A stretch of 49,664 bases of DNA from a virus: positions 1 through 49,664 of IMG/VR virus record IMGVR_UViG_3300009285_001796; one strand, given 5' to 3'. A program made the translations under genes and the position numbers. This document shows positions 22,799 to 31,425 of the stretch, in pieces (within the stretch, counting starts at the first letter, position 1; the number at the start of each line of letters is the position of its first letter). The notes under the pieces are model-generated. The model was not told where the DNA came from and did not search any database. It saw only the letters and a list, made by a program, of their open reading frames with translations.

Positions 22799-25252
22799 AT
22801 GGACCAGAATATAGGGATTGCATACCAGGTCAGCGGCCATAAGGACCTGGTCGATGCAAGCCAGCAAGTCGCAAAAGAACTGCTCCAAGTGGATATCGCC
22901 ATCAAGAGAGTATCCACTTCTATGGCTCAGTCGGCCTCGGTCTTGACGAACTGGACCGCTGCGCTTTCCGGAACCTCACGCGCTACCCGCATGCTCAGGC
23001 TCCTCGTGCAATCGGGGGATAAGCTCAACTCCTTTGCCAATACCAGTTATTCTCTCGCCACTGCGGCAAGACGCACAGAACATTTTGCTCAACAACTTGA
23101 AAGTGTCACCGGTCGAGCGGTCAAGGCCGCTGCGGGGATTGATGTCCTTACAGCCTCAGTCACTCGGTATAGCGCCGCGGTGGGAAGCACAGGGAATTTG
23201 ACTATTCGGGCTCCGAGGGCGGGAGCAGCGGGCAGCGGGGCCATCCTTTCGCCAGGAGCAGGCGCCACCAAGAAGGGTTCCGGCCCCGCGTCAGTCAATG
23301 ACATTCTCGGAGCAGCGCCCTGGTTCCTCCTGCGCTATCGGGCATGGACCGCGGCAATGGAGGGCGGAAGCTACATGCTCCGTGATGTCATGATGGGCCG
23401 TTCCCGCAAGGAAATAGCGGCGGCTCTTGGTGAACTCTCTGCTGTGTCGTTTGACCCCATAAACAAGGCAAAGACGGAAGCTGCGGCCCGGACCTTCTCA
23501 ACGAAATTCTGGACTGTGACCGCGGAGCAATACACGCAGGCCATGAGTCAGACGGCATCGGCCTTTGACGTGAATGAAGTCGGGTTTGAGAATCTTCGCA
23601 AGATGAATGAGGCAGTCCTTCAATTTTCCATGCTCTCGAAAATGAAGGGCGAGGGCGCTGCCCAAATGATGTCGCAGTGGACCAAGACGCTCCTTACGTA
23701 CCAAACCAAGGACGTGCGGGAGGCTATCCAAAGCGGCGGACGGGCCGATGTTCCCGGTTATGGCAACGTGGATCTTGGCGACTTCTCGACCAAGATCGTT
23801 GCACAGATGACCACGGCTATCGAGAAATCGAACATTTGGGGCCCAGGCATATCGGCCGCGGCAAGACATTCCTTGCCGGTATTGCTCAACCAAGGGTGGG
23901 ACGTTCCTTCGGCCCTGTCTTTCTATGGCGCTCTGGTCGATATGGGCTTTCAGCCCGGTCAGGCCGGTCGAGGCACCAAGGATGTTTTTACCCGGTTCCC
24001 GACCGATGCGTCGCGCGCCCTGCTTATGGGTATGGGCAAATGGCAAGACCCGATTGCGGTGAAGGCCGCTGGCGGCGATGCGTCACAGGCCCGGCTCCAA
24101 AATGAGATGAATCTGAAAGCCCTCTCGCCTATGGTCGGTCAAATCATGTCGAACCCAGAGCTTATGGCTCAGTTCCTGCCGATGCTCGGTCGGCAGGTCA
24201 AGACGGCACAGGACAAGGGGATGAGGCTCACTGAAGACATGAAGTTCTCGAAATATTTCCTCCCGATCATACAGTCGATCATGAAGGAAGGCTTCCAGGA
24301 GAGTTTCTTGAAGCTGCGACAGGACATTACTACCAAGGGCATTCCTGAAGATATGGCGAACAAGGCACTCGCAACGCTCGATGATGCTGGGACGGCATGG
24401 GAGCGGATATCAACAGGAATGTCGAATTTCTTTCAAACCATAGCAGACACGAAATGGGCGCATCGCATCGCATCGGGACTCAGTGCGCCCTTTAATATCA
24501 ATACCGCTGCCATGCAGATGGATAAATTGATCCGCATGGAGAAATTAAGCCCTGACGAGGCAGCGAAGCGCATTGACGACAACAAAGGATTCTTTGAATC
24601 AATTTATGGTGTCCAGAATACCTTTGCGCTCCGCGAACGGGCCAAAATATCCGCCAGCGGCGATTTTGGATGGACAAAATGGCTTCAGTGGATTGAGGCA
24701 ACCTCTATGGAAGGAATTAGCCCGTCTATCGGCGGTCTGGCGAACTGGCTCGGTCCGAAAGTGGAGGGCTGGACTTCTGGCAATGGTCCATCGGAGCTTA
24801 TGAATTCAGCCAGCGGCCAACTTCAAGGAGCACTGACAACTCTCGGTGAAATCTTCTCCTGGCTTAATGAGAAGGCCGGGAGCCTCAACCAGACCCTTGG
24901 CTCCATGATGCCCTGGAATTGGTTCGGAGAGGGTGGCGACGCTCGAATTGGCCGTTTGGCTGGCGATGCAATAGCCGCGGGCGTGGACTTTGGCGGTCCT
25001 TCCGTCAGTTTCAACGGCCCGGAGCCCCTGACTCAACCCATCATGCCGGGGCAGACTGCGCCAATGGATCCGGCGCTCATGGCTGGAGCAATGACAGAGC
25101 CCCCACCGATCGTACTTCAGAATCAACTCCATATCGACGGACGCATGATCTACGAGTGGATCAGCGAGGCTATCGAATGGAATCGCACCACCGGATATCA
25201 AGGTTTTGGCGGTGATCCGATGGGTTTTAATTCAGGAGTGGCGGGACCATGA
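22799..25252 (+). CDS. Tail tape measure protein
   Basis: 817 residues, longest gene between chaperones and hub. Its N-terminal ~110 residues are helical (LVDASQQVAKELLQVDIAIKR..), the centre has hydrophobic helices (SALSFYGALVDMGFQ, WERISTGMSNFFQTIADT), and the C-terminus is Gly/Pro-rich. By the usual proportionality, a protein of this length implies a tail of roughly 120 nm (inference). No muramidase domain is visible. It is ATGA-coupled to the next gene. Confidence 0.8.
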   Translation: MDQNIGIAYQVSGHKDLVDASQQVAKELLQVDIAIKRVSTSMAQSASVLTNWTAALSGTSRATRMLRLLVQSGDKLNSFANTSYSLATAARRTEHFAQQLESVTGRAVKAAAGIDVLTASVTRYSAAVGSTGNLTIRAPRAGAAGSGAILSPGAGATKKGSGPASVNDILGAAPWFLLRYRAWTAAMEGGSYMLRDVMMGRSRKEIAAALGELSAVSFDPINKAKTEAAARTFSTKFWTVTAEQYTQAMSQTASAFDVNEVGFENLRKMNEAVLQFSMLSKMKGEGAAQMMSQWTKTLLTYQTKDVREAIQSGGRADVPGYGNVDLGDFSTKIVAQMTTAIEKSNIWGPGISAAARHSLPVLLNQGWDVPSALSFYGALVDMGFQPGQAGRGTKDVFTRFPTDASRALLMGMGKWQDPIAVKAAGGDASQARLQNEMNLKALSPMVGQIMSNPELMAQFLPMLGRQVKTAQDKGMRLTEDMKFSKYFLPIIQSIMKEGFQESFLKLRQDITTKGIPEDMANKALATLDDAGTAWERISTGMSNFFQTIADTKWAHRIASGLSAPFNINTAAMQMDKLIRMEKLSPDEAAKRIDDNKGFFESIYGVQNTFALRERAKISASGDFGWTKWLQWIEATSMEGISPSIGGLANWLGPKVEGWTSGNGPSELMNSASGQLQGALTTLGEIFSWLNEKAGSLNQTLGSMMPWNWFGEGGDARIGRLAGDAIAAGVDFGGPSVSFNGPEPLTQPIMPGQTAPMDPALMAGAMTEPPPIVLQNQLHIDGRMIYEWISEAIEWNRTTGYQGFGGDPMGFNSGVAGP

Positions 25253-25689
25253 CCGACGCTGACATTCCGGTTCAGAGCGGATATTTGATCCCGGAAACCG
25301 GGGGCATGTTCGGTTTTCAGTGGAATCCCCATAAGACTGTAGGGGACAAAAGAATCCCGTGGAACAAACTCAAGGTCGCCGGCAGGGAACAGCCCATCTT
25401 GCAATATGGATGTGCAGAGCCTCGCTTGTTTCATATCAAGTTTGCTCTTTCCAGGGCAGACCGCGGCCCTGACTATGTCAAGGGAGCCATTGAGCAATTG
25501 TACGGCATGTGCGCCTGCACAGCGGGCGGTAGTGTGAAACGGCCCCCGCGGGTGCGCTTCATCATGGGCGATACCATTAATGTCAACTGCGTCATATCGA
25601 ACCTGAAGATCGATTATGGCCCCTTGTGGACACCAGGACTTGTGCCCTGCGAGGCATATATCGATATGGTTCTGACGGAATACAAGTAA
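25249..25689 (+). CDS. CIS-tube-like / LysM-linked baseplate protein
   Basis: 146 residues. GFQWNPHKT..KRIPWNKLKVAGREQPILQYG, the strand LFHIKFALSRAD, PPRVRFIMGDTINVNCVISNLKIDYG and a terminal EAYIDMVLTEYK match the layout of contractile-injection-system tube/collar proteins (PVC7-like) and gp53-like partners. These sit at the tube-baseplate junction. TAATG couples it to the hub gene. Confidence 0.6.
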   Translation: MTDADIPVQSGYLIPETGGMFGFQWNPHKTVGDKRIPWNKLKVAGREQPILQYGCAEPRLFHIKFALSRADRGPDYVKGAIEQLYGMCACTAGGSVKRPPRVRFIMGDTINVNCVISNLKIDYGPLWTPGLVPCEAYIDMVLTEYK

Positions 25690-26870
25690 TGCTGCTTCCA
25701 GGCAACCAAAAAACTTATGACCCTGACTTCGTGGTTACAATCGGAGGTCGCGACGTGACCAAGATCACGAAGCGATGGAGCCTGGAGGACGTGGAGGACG
25801 GCATTTCTTCTCTGACCGTCACCCTCGCAAATCCTGACGGCAAGTATTCCGGCGTGTTCAAGACCGAGCAGGAGATCAGCCTCAATTTTGGCTACCACAA
25901 GGGTGAAGTGTCTCCAACGATTCGAATGAAGATCAAAGACAAGAGGGAAGATTTTCCAACCAAGCAGGGGCCGACTATCAGGCTCGTGGCTTTGGATTGC
26001 ACAGAGCGCCTGGTCGGAGTGACCGCGGCCGGTAATTCCGACATTAACGACGTCAAAGAAATTCTAAAATCCATCATCGAGGGCCACAAGATGACCCCTG
26101 ATGTGAATGTCAAACAGCCTGAGAAAATGCCCCCGGTAGTGAGTGTTCACAATCAGACGGGATATGCGGCCATCCGCTGGCTGATGGGTATGACCGAGTG
26201 TGGAGAGAAGCAAAAGAGCGACGGGGAGGATCCCATAAAGGGGCAACCGGAGTTTAATTTCGGGAAGCACTTCCCAAATGCGGAGATCGTGAACGGCGAC
26301 CGTGCGATCATGTCGATGATTGACGCTGGACTAAAGTCCATCGGGGACATTCGTATCAACAATCGACGCAACCGGGCCGGGACAACTACCATAGTCGGAT
26401 TTCTTGAAGTAGTCGGCCAGCCGATGCTTCAGGCGAAGAAATGCCTCACCGTCCAAAACGTCGGCCCGGAAGCATCCGGGAAATGGTACGTCAAGCGGCT
26501 CGTCCAGGAATGGGATGTGGGGCATGGATACCGGACTATCTCCAATCTTCTGCGGCCGACATTGGGGCAGGATGGCAAGGCTATTGATCAGCCGGTTGTC
26601 CTTTATGCGGACATCTACAAGAAGGACACGGTTTACGTGGGATGCCGCAAGATCAATTCCGAATCTCAAGCCACCTTCACCTATGGCACAGGGGAGAACG
26701 TCATGCACTTCTGGTGGGGAATAAAACTCCAACGAGGCAGGGGCGGCGGCGAAATCGCCAAGGCAAAGGGATGGGCAATCAATAATTGGGGCCAGATTCA
26801 GAAGTCTGAGGCAAAGAAAGACGGTTCTTACAATTCGTATCCGCCCTCGATGTCGGGGATCATGGATTAG
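25689..26870 (+). CDS. Baseplate hub protein (gpD / gp27-like)
   Basis: 393 residues from ATG 25689 (TAATG). It begins PDFVVTIGGRDVTKITKRWS and contains DGISSLTVTLANPDGKYSG, which is the start of phage late-control D / gp27-like domains. The middle has a DVKEILKSIIEGHKM..TGYAAIRWLMGM helix pair, and KWYVKRLVQEWDVGHGYRTISNLL closes the beta domain. The trimeric hub connects the tube to the spike. Confidence 0.75.
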   Translation: MLLPGNQKTYDPDFVVTIGGRDVTKITKRWSLEDVEDGISSLTVTLANPDGKYSGVFKTEQEISLNFGYHKGEVSPTIRMKIKDKREDFPTKQGPTIRLVALDCTERLVGVTAAGNSDINDVKEILKSIIEGHKMTPDVNVKQPEKMPPVVSVHNQTGYAAIRWLMGMTECGEKQKSDGEDPIKGQPEFNFGKHFPNAEIVNGDRAIMSMIDAGLKSIGDIRINNRRNRAGTTTIVGFLEVVGQPMLQAKKCLTVQNVGPEASGKWYVKRLVQEWDVGHGYRTISNLLRPTLGQDGKAIDQPVVLYADIYKKDTVYVGCRKINSESQATFTYGTGENVMHFWWGIKLQRGRGGGEIAKAKGWAINNWGQIQKSEAKKDGSYNSYPPSMSGIMD

Positions 26871-26875
26871 GCAAT

Positions 26876-27907
26876 ATGGCAGGTGTGGATTCAAAAGTTA
26901 CGATTCCGGCAGAGATGCAGCACCAGCAGCAAGCGGCGACGCTGCACCTTGGCGTGGTCCGCGATGTGAAAGATCCGGAAGGCCGTAACCGCGTGAAGGT
27001 GGAATGTCCCTCAATCAACCATACTGGTACTGGCAACTGGCTAAACTGGTGTGAAGTGGTGGGCCTGCCAGTCGGCTGCGGCCCCAATAGCGGCGACTTC
27101 GGATTCTGGTGGCCTATGGTCCCAGGTCAGGCCGTGGCCGTGAGTTTTTGGGATAGTGACTACATTGAGCCACAATGCTGGCCCGGACCTGCTCCGGCGG
27201 CGAAGCCTGAACCGAAAAACGCCCTGATACCGTGTGAAGCCAAAACCATTGGAGATCAGGACGTGAGGAAAGGCACACGCATACGGGAACTCAAGACCGA
27301 GGCAGGCGCTACCATCTTCTTCGACGACAACGGCAAACAGGAATGCCAGTTCATCGTTGATTGGGTCGGCAGCGGTTGGTTCTCGATTTGCCCGGGCAAA
27401 AAAGAAGACGCACAGGAGAAACAGGGGGAGGGGAGTCAATACCGCCAGGGAGAGACACGCGGATCCAAAACCATCATGGCTCAGACCGCCAAACTCCCGG
27501 AAGAGATACTCAAAGACGACATGCAAATTACGGGCCACATGGACTTGAACAGCCAGGGCTTCGCCCAGGTCGCACAGAGCAAGGGCGGCGTGGTCGTCTA
27601 TTGGTCCGGTAAGAAGGAAAAAGGCGAGATCAAGATCGGTCCTTACTTGATTCTCGATGCTCCCAGCGCCCTCGCTCTCCTTGGTGTCGGAGAAACGCAG
27701 ATATGGGCTGACGGTAAGAAGGGCGCAATCTACACGACCCGACAGATCATTCAAGAGCAACCCCCGATTGATGTGCTTCCTCTCTTTAAGTCTATTCTGG
27801 AAACGGTGCAGGGCAATTTCGGAAAATATAGCAGCGGCGGTTCGTCTCCGAAAGTCTCTCATGGAACGCAAGAATCCAGCAGCGAGGGGAATGGCGAGCA
27901 AGCATGA
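26876..27907 (+). CDS. Baseplate spike, gpV/gp5 OB-fold type
   Basis: 343 residues. LHLGVVRDVKDPEGRNRVKVECP, followed by NWCEVVGLPVGCG and FWWPMVPGQAVAVSFWDSDYIEPQCWPG, is a clear phage_base_V OB-fold. The remainder has a strand/repeat region (TRIRELKTEAGATIFFDDNG) typical of spike needles. The C-terminus is Ser/Gly-rich. No lysozyme domain. It pierces the envelope after sheath contraction. Confidence 0.82.
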   Translation: MAGVDSKVTIPAEMQHQQQAATLHLGVVRDVKDPEGRNRVKVECPSINHTGTGNWLNWCEVVGLPVGCGPNSGDFGFWWPMVPGQAVAVSFWDSDYIEPQCWPGPAPAAKPEPKNALIPCEAKTIGDQDVRKGTRIRELKTEAGATIFFDDNGKQECQFIVDWVGSGWFSICPGKKEDAQEKQGEGSQYRQGETRGSKTIMAQTAKLPEEILKDDMQITGHMDLNSQGFAQVAQSKGGVVVYWSGKKEKGEIKIGPYLILDAPSALALLGVGETQIWADGKKGAIYTTRQIIQEQPPIDVLPLFKSILETVQGNFGKYSSGGSSPKVSHGTQESSSEGNGEQA

Positions 27908-28767
27908 GAACCTACCCCATATACGGCAGAGGCACAGCCTTTCCTTTTCGGGCAAACCCCGCTACGGGCGGCGTGCAGGTCACGGAGGGCCTTCGAGATC
28001 CCCGGTCGGTGTCCCTGCAATACCTCAACGAGTCCTGGACCATTCGGGAGAATACCGATTTCCCCGCGAACCACATCGCAGAAGCCATTGCTCACATTCT
28101 TCTGACCCATCAAGGAGAACACGACACTCTCCCGGAATTTGGATCTCGCATACAGGAAATCCTGTTCGAGCCCAACTCAAGCGAAACGTGGCCGGTCCTG
28201 AAGCATTTCTTTTTTGAATCAACTATCCGGTGGGAAAAGCGGGCGCGGTTCCCTGAAAACGGCGGGATGGAGTTCAAACCTTCCGGGTATGGCATCGACC
28301 AGGGCCAATTACCGGCTCTAGCCTATGTCGAGTTTATCCTCGCTCAAATCGTCGGGAACCTCGTCGCTCCATTCGTGGAACCTCGCCAAGCCAGAGCACA
28401 GGAATATCCTGTGGCCGCGGTCGACGCGAGCAGACACGACTATCAGAGCCGTTATTTCAATATTCGACAATCGGAATATCAAGGCATCACGCATGATCGG
28501 TTCCGCCGGTCAACCTATCTGCCGCCGAACTATGACGACAAGTTTTACGAGATCAATCACGGCGATACCTGGCTTCTGATTTCCTGGAAACTCTATGGCG
28601 ACATTCGATACTGGCCTTATCTGGCGCAAATGTGGGTCCAGGATGCCGCGGAAGCGGGCATGAGCCGACACAACGCGGACCCTTCGGAGGAGCCTCCGGT
28701 CGGCACGCTGATACGAGTGCCTTCGCAGGCCCGGCTCCTGACGGAAGTGGCAACCCTACGGAATTAA
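27904..28767 (+). CDS. Baseplate wedge gp25/W domain fused to LysM-like domain
   Basis: 287 residues; ATGA-coupled. Residues ~30-115 (NESWTIRENTDFPANHIAEAIAHILLTHQGEHDTLPEFGSRIQEILFEP) are a GPW/gp25 domain, with the typical LLT..GE....P.FGS. Residues ~215-280 (KFYEINHGDTWLLISWKLYGDIRYWPYLAQ.. PVGTLIRVPS) form a LysM/gp53-like domain. The two functions are separate proteins in T4 (gp25, gp53); here they are one chain. Confidence 0.78.
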   Translation: MRTYPIYGRGTAFPFRANPATGGVQVTEGLRDPRSVSLQYLNESWTIRENTDFPANHIAEAIAHILLTHQGEHDTLPEFGSRIQEILFEPNSSETWPVLKHFFFESTIRWEKRARFPENGGMEFKPSGYGIDQGQLPALAYVEFILAQIVGNLVAPFVEPRQARAQEYPVAAVDASRHDYQSRYFNIRQSEYQGITHDRFRRSTYLPPNYDDKFYEINHGDTWLLISWKLYGDIRYWPYLAQMWVQDAAEAGMSRHNADPSEEPPVGTLIRVPSQARLLTEVATLRN

Positions 28768-28768
28768 G

Positions 28769-30190
28769 ATGAGCGAACTTGACTACAACTTTTCAGGACG
28801 TGACTACACGGCAAGATTTGAGGCGCTTATTACACGACTCAGAGAGGAAGTGCCCCAACTCACAGACCTGAACCATTCGGATGCAGGAATAAGCATTCTG
28901 CGGCTTCTCGCGCGTGAGTCCGACCAACTGGCTTTCTATATTGACGAGGCTTTTCGTGAGGGCTATGTTGAATTGGCTCGCTTTATGCAGAGTCTCATTG
29001 ATATTGCCAAAACCGTTGATATTCTGCCCAAGATCACAAGTTCAGCGCAAAACACCTTGACGCTGACTCGCAAGCCGAATTTTAGCGATCAGCTTCTCAT
29101 TCCCAGGTTTTCCAGTTTCACCAGGCCCGATGGGGTGACTTATTTGGTCGATCAGGACGTGACTTTGCCTGTTGATGAGGAAAGCATTGACGCAGAGGTG
29201 ACACAGGGCACGCTCGTCACCCTATCTCTCGAACCGGGAGATTTCGAAATATCCGAGATCACGGGGAGGGCTCAATACAATCTCGGTGCCAACGTCGCGG
29301 CCGGCACGGTCGCGATATGGCATGGAGAGACCCCGACATATTGGACTGAAATTGATAGCTTCTGGAGAAGCCTTTCGACTGATTACCATTTCCGCCTGGA
29401 ATTGTTCGCGGAACCTGTGAACAACGAGTTTAACACCGTCTATTTGGTCCTGGGAGACGGAGTTGAGGGGAAACAGCTTCCTCCTTCAACCCTTTCGGTC
29501 CAGTTCCTCAGGACGGCAGCGGAAAACGGCAATGCTGGTTACGGAATGATTACCGGCGTGCCTTCAGACCTGATCGAGAAAATTACAGCGACCAATGGGG
29601 ACCCTGCTACCGGAGGGGGTCCGGTCGAATCCATCTCCGATTTCCGACGCAGGATCCCGAGAGTGGTTCAGACCCAGCGCAGGGGTTTGACCACGACAGA
29701 CTATGAAGCTCTGATCGAGAGCATTGCCGGCGTGAAGCACTGTCAGGCACTTGATCGTAATTACGGCAGCCAGTATCCGCACCTTTACATGAAACTCTTT
29801 ATCGTTTCAGAGGGCGGTGGCCCCATGTCCGATCAGTTGGAAATTTTGATAACAGCCAAGTGCTGTGATTGGGGCCACCTGGGAGCATGGACGGGAAGGT
29901 ATATCATTTCGGATGCGGTCGAGGTTCCCGTCAATATTACGTGCAGAATAGGAATTGTGGCCGGTTATTCCTCACAGGCGGTGATTTCAGCGGTCCAGGC
30001 TGCATTGACAAGTCTTCTCTCCACTAACAGTCAGATTATCGCCGGGACCCTCTCCTATTCGGATATCCATTCGACGGCCCTTTCCGTTGCAGGCGTTTCC
30101 TGGGCCGATATTGATCTCCCCTTGGCCGATGTTTCAGCCGGCAATGGGGAAATACTCACGGCGGGGACCATGACCGTCACGGCAGCATAA
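28769..30190 (+). CDS. Baseplate J-like wedge protein (gp6-like)
   Basis: 473 residues. DYTARFEALITRLREEVPQLTDLNHSDAGISILRLLARESDQLAFYIDEAFREGY is the hallmark N-terminus of J/gp6 proteins. FRRRIPRVVQTQRRGLTTTDYEALIESIAGV also matches the conserved baseplate-J core. C-terminal strands (VEVPVNITCRIGIVAGYSS) complete it. J forms the wedge ring around the hub. Two bases separate it from the upstream stop. Confidence 0.85.
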   Translation: MSELDYNFSGRDYTARFEALITRLREEVPQLTDLNHSDAGISILRLLARESDQLAFYIDEAFREGYVELARFMQSLIDIAKTVDILPKITSSAQNTLTLTRKPNFSDQLLIPRFSSFTRPDGVTYLVDQDVTLPVDEESIDAEVTQGTLVTLSLEPGDFEISEITGRAQYNLGANVAAGTVAIWHGETPTYWTEIDSFWRSLSTDYHFRLELFAEPVNNEFNTVYLVLGDGVEGKQLPPSTLSVQFLRTAAENGNAGYGMITGVPSDLIEKITATNGDPATGGGPVESISDFRRRIPRVVQTQRRGLTTTDYEALIESIAGVKHCQALDRNYGSQYPHLYMKLFIVSEGGGPMSDQLEILITAKCCDWGHLGAWTGRYIISDAVEVPVNITCRIGIVAGYSSQAVISAVQAALTSLLSTNSQIIAGTLSYSDIHSTALSVAGVSWADIDLPLADVSAGNGEILTAGTMTVTAA

Positions 30191-30192
30191 CT

Positions 30193-31416
30193 ATGCCGAG
30201 AAAAGCACTCGTAGAGAGAGTTCCGAAGATTTGGCAACGCCTCGATACCGATGGCGTGCTCGATGGTTTTCTCGGCGTGGTCGATTCGGAGTTCCTTTAC
30301 ATCCATGACAAGGCCGGCGAAGTATTCGACCTCCGGAACGTGGACACGGTGCCGGACAGATATCTTTCTCTCCTGGCCCCCCTGGTCGGCCACACTTGGC
30401 GCGGTACAAAAGATCGACCCTGGAATCGCCGACGCATCAGGAACGCAATCAGGAGGCATTCCTATAAGGGCACAGCGGTCAGGCTTGCGGATACGGTTGC
30501 GGATAATGGCACGAGCCCTCATGAGGTCACGGATCAGGCATCAAAGCTCCTGGTGTGGGGAGTGCAGGGCCGATGGGGCTGCGATGACGCGGCGCTTCAG
30601 GCCGCGGACTACTGGCATGATGGGGCATTTGTGCTTGAGGTCCGGGATGCGCTTGAAGACATTGCCGGCTTGAAAGAGGATCTGAGGGAGACCACGGCGG
30701 GCGGTGAGTGCTGGTATCTGAGGCTCGTCTCCGACATTGAACTGTTTGCCGAAATGGCCGATTTGCTGACTATGGACAATGCCGGGATTACGTGGGACCG
30801 CGACGATATCACGGTCGGCTATCCGCCTTTCCCGCCGGGAACGCTCGCTCGAATGGCCGGCTGGCTGACTATGGACAATGCCGGGATTACGTGGGACCGC
30901 GACGATATCACGGTCGGCTATCCGTTCATCAGTGCGGGGCCGTATTGGATCGGGCTTGGCAAAAGCTCGGCATGGGAGGATGAGGAGAACCCACCGGAAC
31001 CGGCGCCAGCGGATGAAACGCTGACCGAGCCGTTTCTTTATTTGCGTGCGGACAGGGCCTCGCTGTGTGAACCGGTTGATGAGATCCCGCCCGAGGAGGA
31101 TGGGATCATCATCGGGGACCAGGCTTACCAGTTTGTCAGTGACGAGGCGGGCATCGCGGACCCGGCCCGTTATCTGTATCTGGAAGTGAAATACGACACA
31201 TGGATAGGCCAGCCCGTGGGCGGTTTCCGGCAGATCGCGGCATTGTGGGGACTCCAGGCCATAGCGGGCTATACCCATTGGGATTGGTTGAGTCCCGCGA
31301 GAGTGGCAGATCCCGGATATGTCATGGGACTGGCAAACATGGCGGTGAAAGAGACGATTCTCGGGGAGCAACGAATACTACGGATTCTGGGCAAGATCGG
31401 ACAAGACACGATATAG
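30193..31416 (+). CDS. Tail protein I-like baseplate component with internal duplication
   Basis: 407 residues. VERVPKIWQRLDTDGVLDGFLGVVDSEF, LLAPLVGHTWRG and RNAIRRHSYKGTAVRL are typical of P2 I-like tail proteins that follow J. The centre carries two copies of a 33-residue unit (MADLLTMDN.. and MAGWLTMDN.., about residues 188-242) that are nearly identical in DNA. The C-terminus (YLEVKYDTWIGQPVGGFRQIAAL...) is unassigned. Confidence 0.72.
   Translation: MPRKALVERVPKIWQRLDTDGVLDGFLGVVDSEFLYIHDKAGEVFDLRNVDTVPDRYLSLLAPLVGHTWRGTKDRPWNRRRIRNAIRRHSYKGTAVRLADTVADNGTSPHEVTDQASKLLVWGVQGRWGCDDAALQAADYWHDGAFVLEVRDALEDIAGLKEDLRETTAGGECWYLRLVSDIELFAEMADLLTMDNAGITWDRDDITVGYPPFPPGTLARMAGWLTMDNAGITWDRDDITVGYPFISAGPYWIGLGKSSAWEDEENPPEPAPADETLTEPFLYLRADRASLCEPVDEIPPEEDGIIIGDQAYQFVSDEAGIADPARYLYLEVKYDTWIGQPVGGFRQIAALWGLQAIAGYTHWDWLSPARVADPGYVMGLANMAVKETILGEQRILRILGKIGQDTI
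30753..30924 (+). repeat. 99-bp-period direct repeat inside the I-like gene
   Basis: Two copies spaced by 99 bp. AATGGCCG begins each (30753, 30852), 4 bp differ, and then 61 bp are identical (30765-30825 and 30864-30924). The duplication is in frame and adds 33 residues. The DNA identity suggests a recent event. Confidence 0.9.
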
Positions 31417-31425
31417 GAGCGACGT

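Noticed and set aside
26331-27955. Antisense frames of 187 and 304 codons over the hub and spike genes
   Set aside because: They mirror well-supported baseplate genes and carry no recognisable motifs or ribosome sites.
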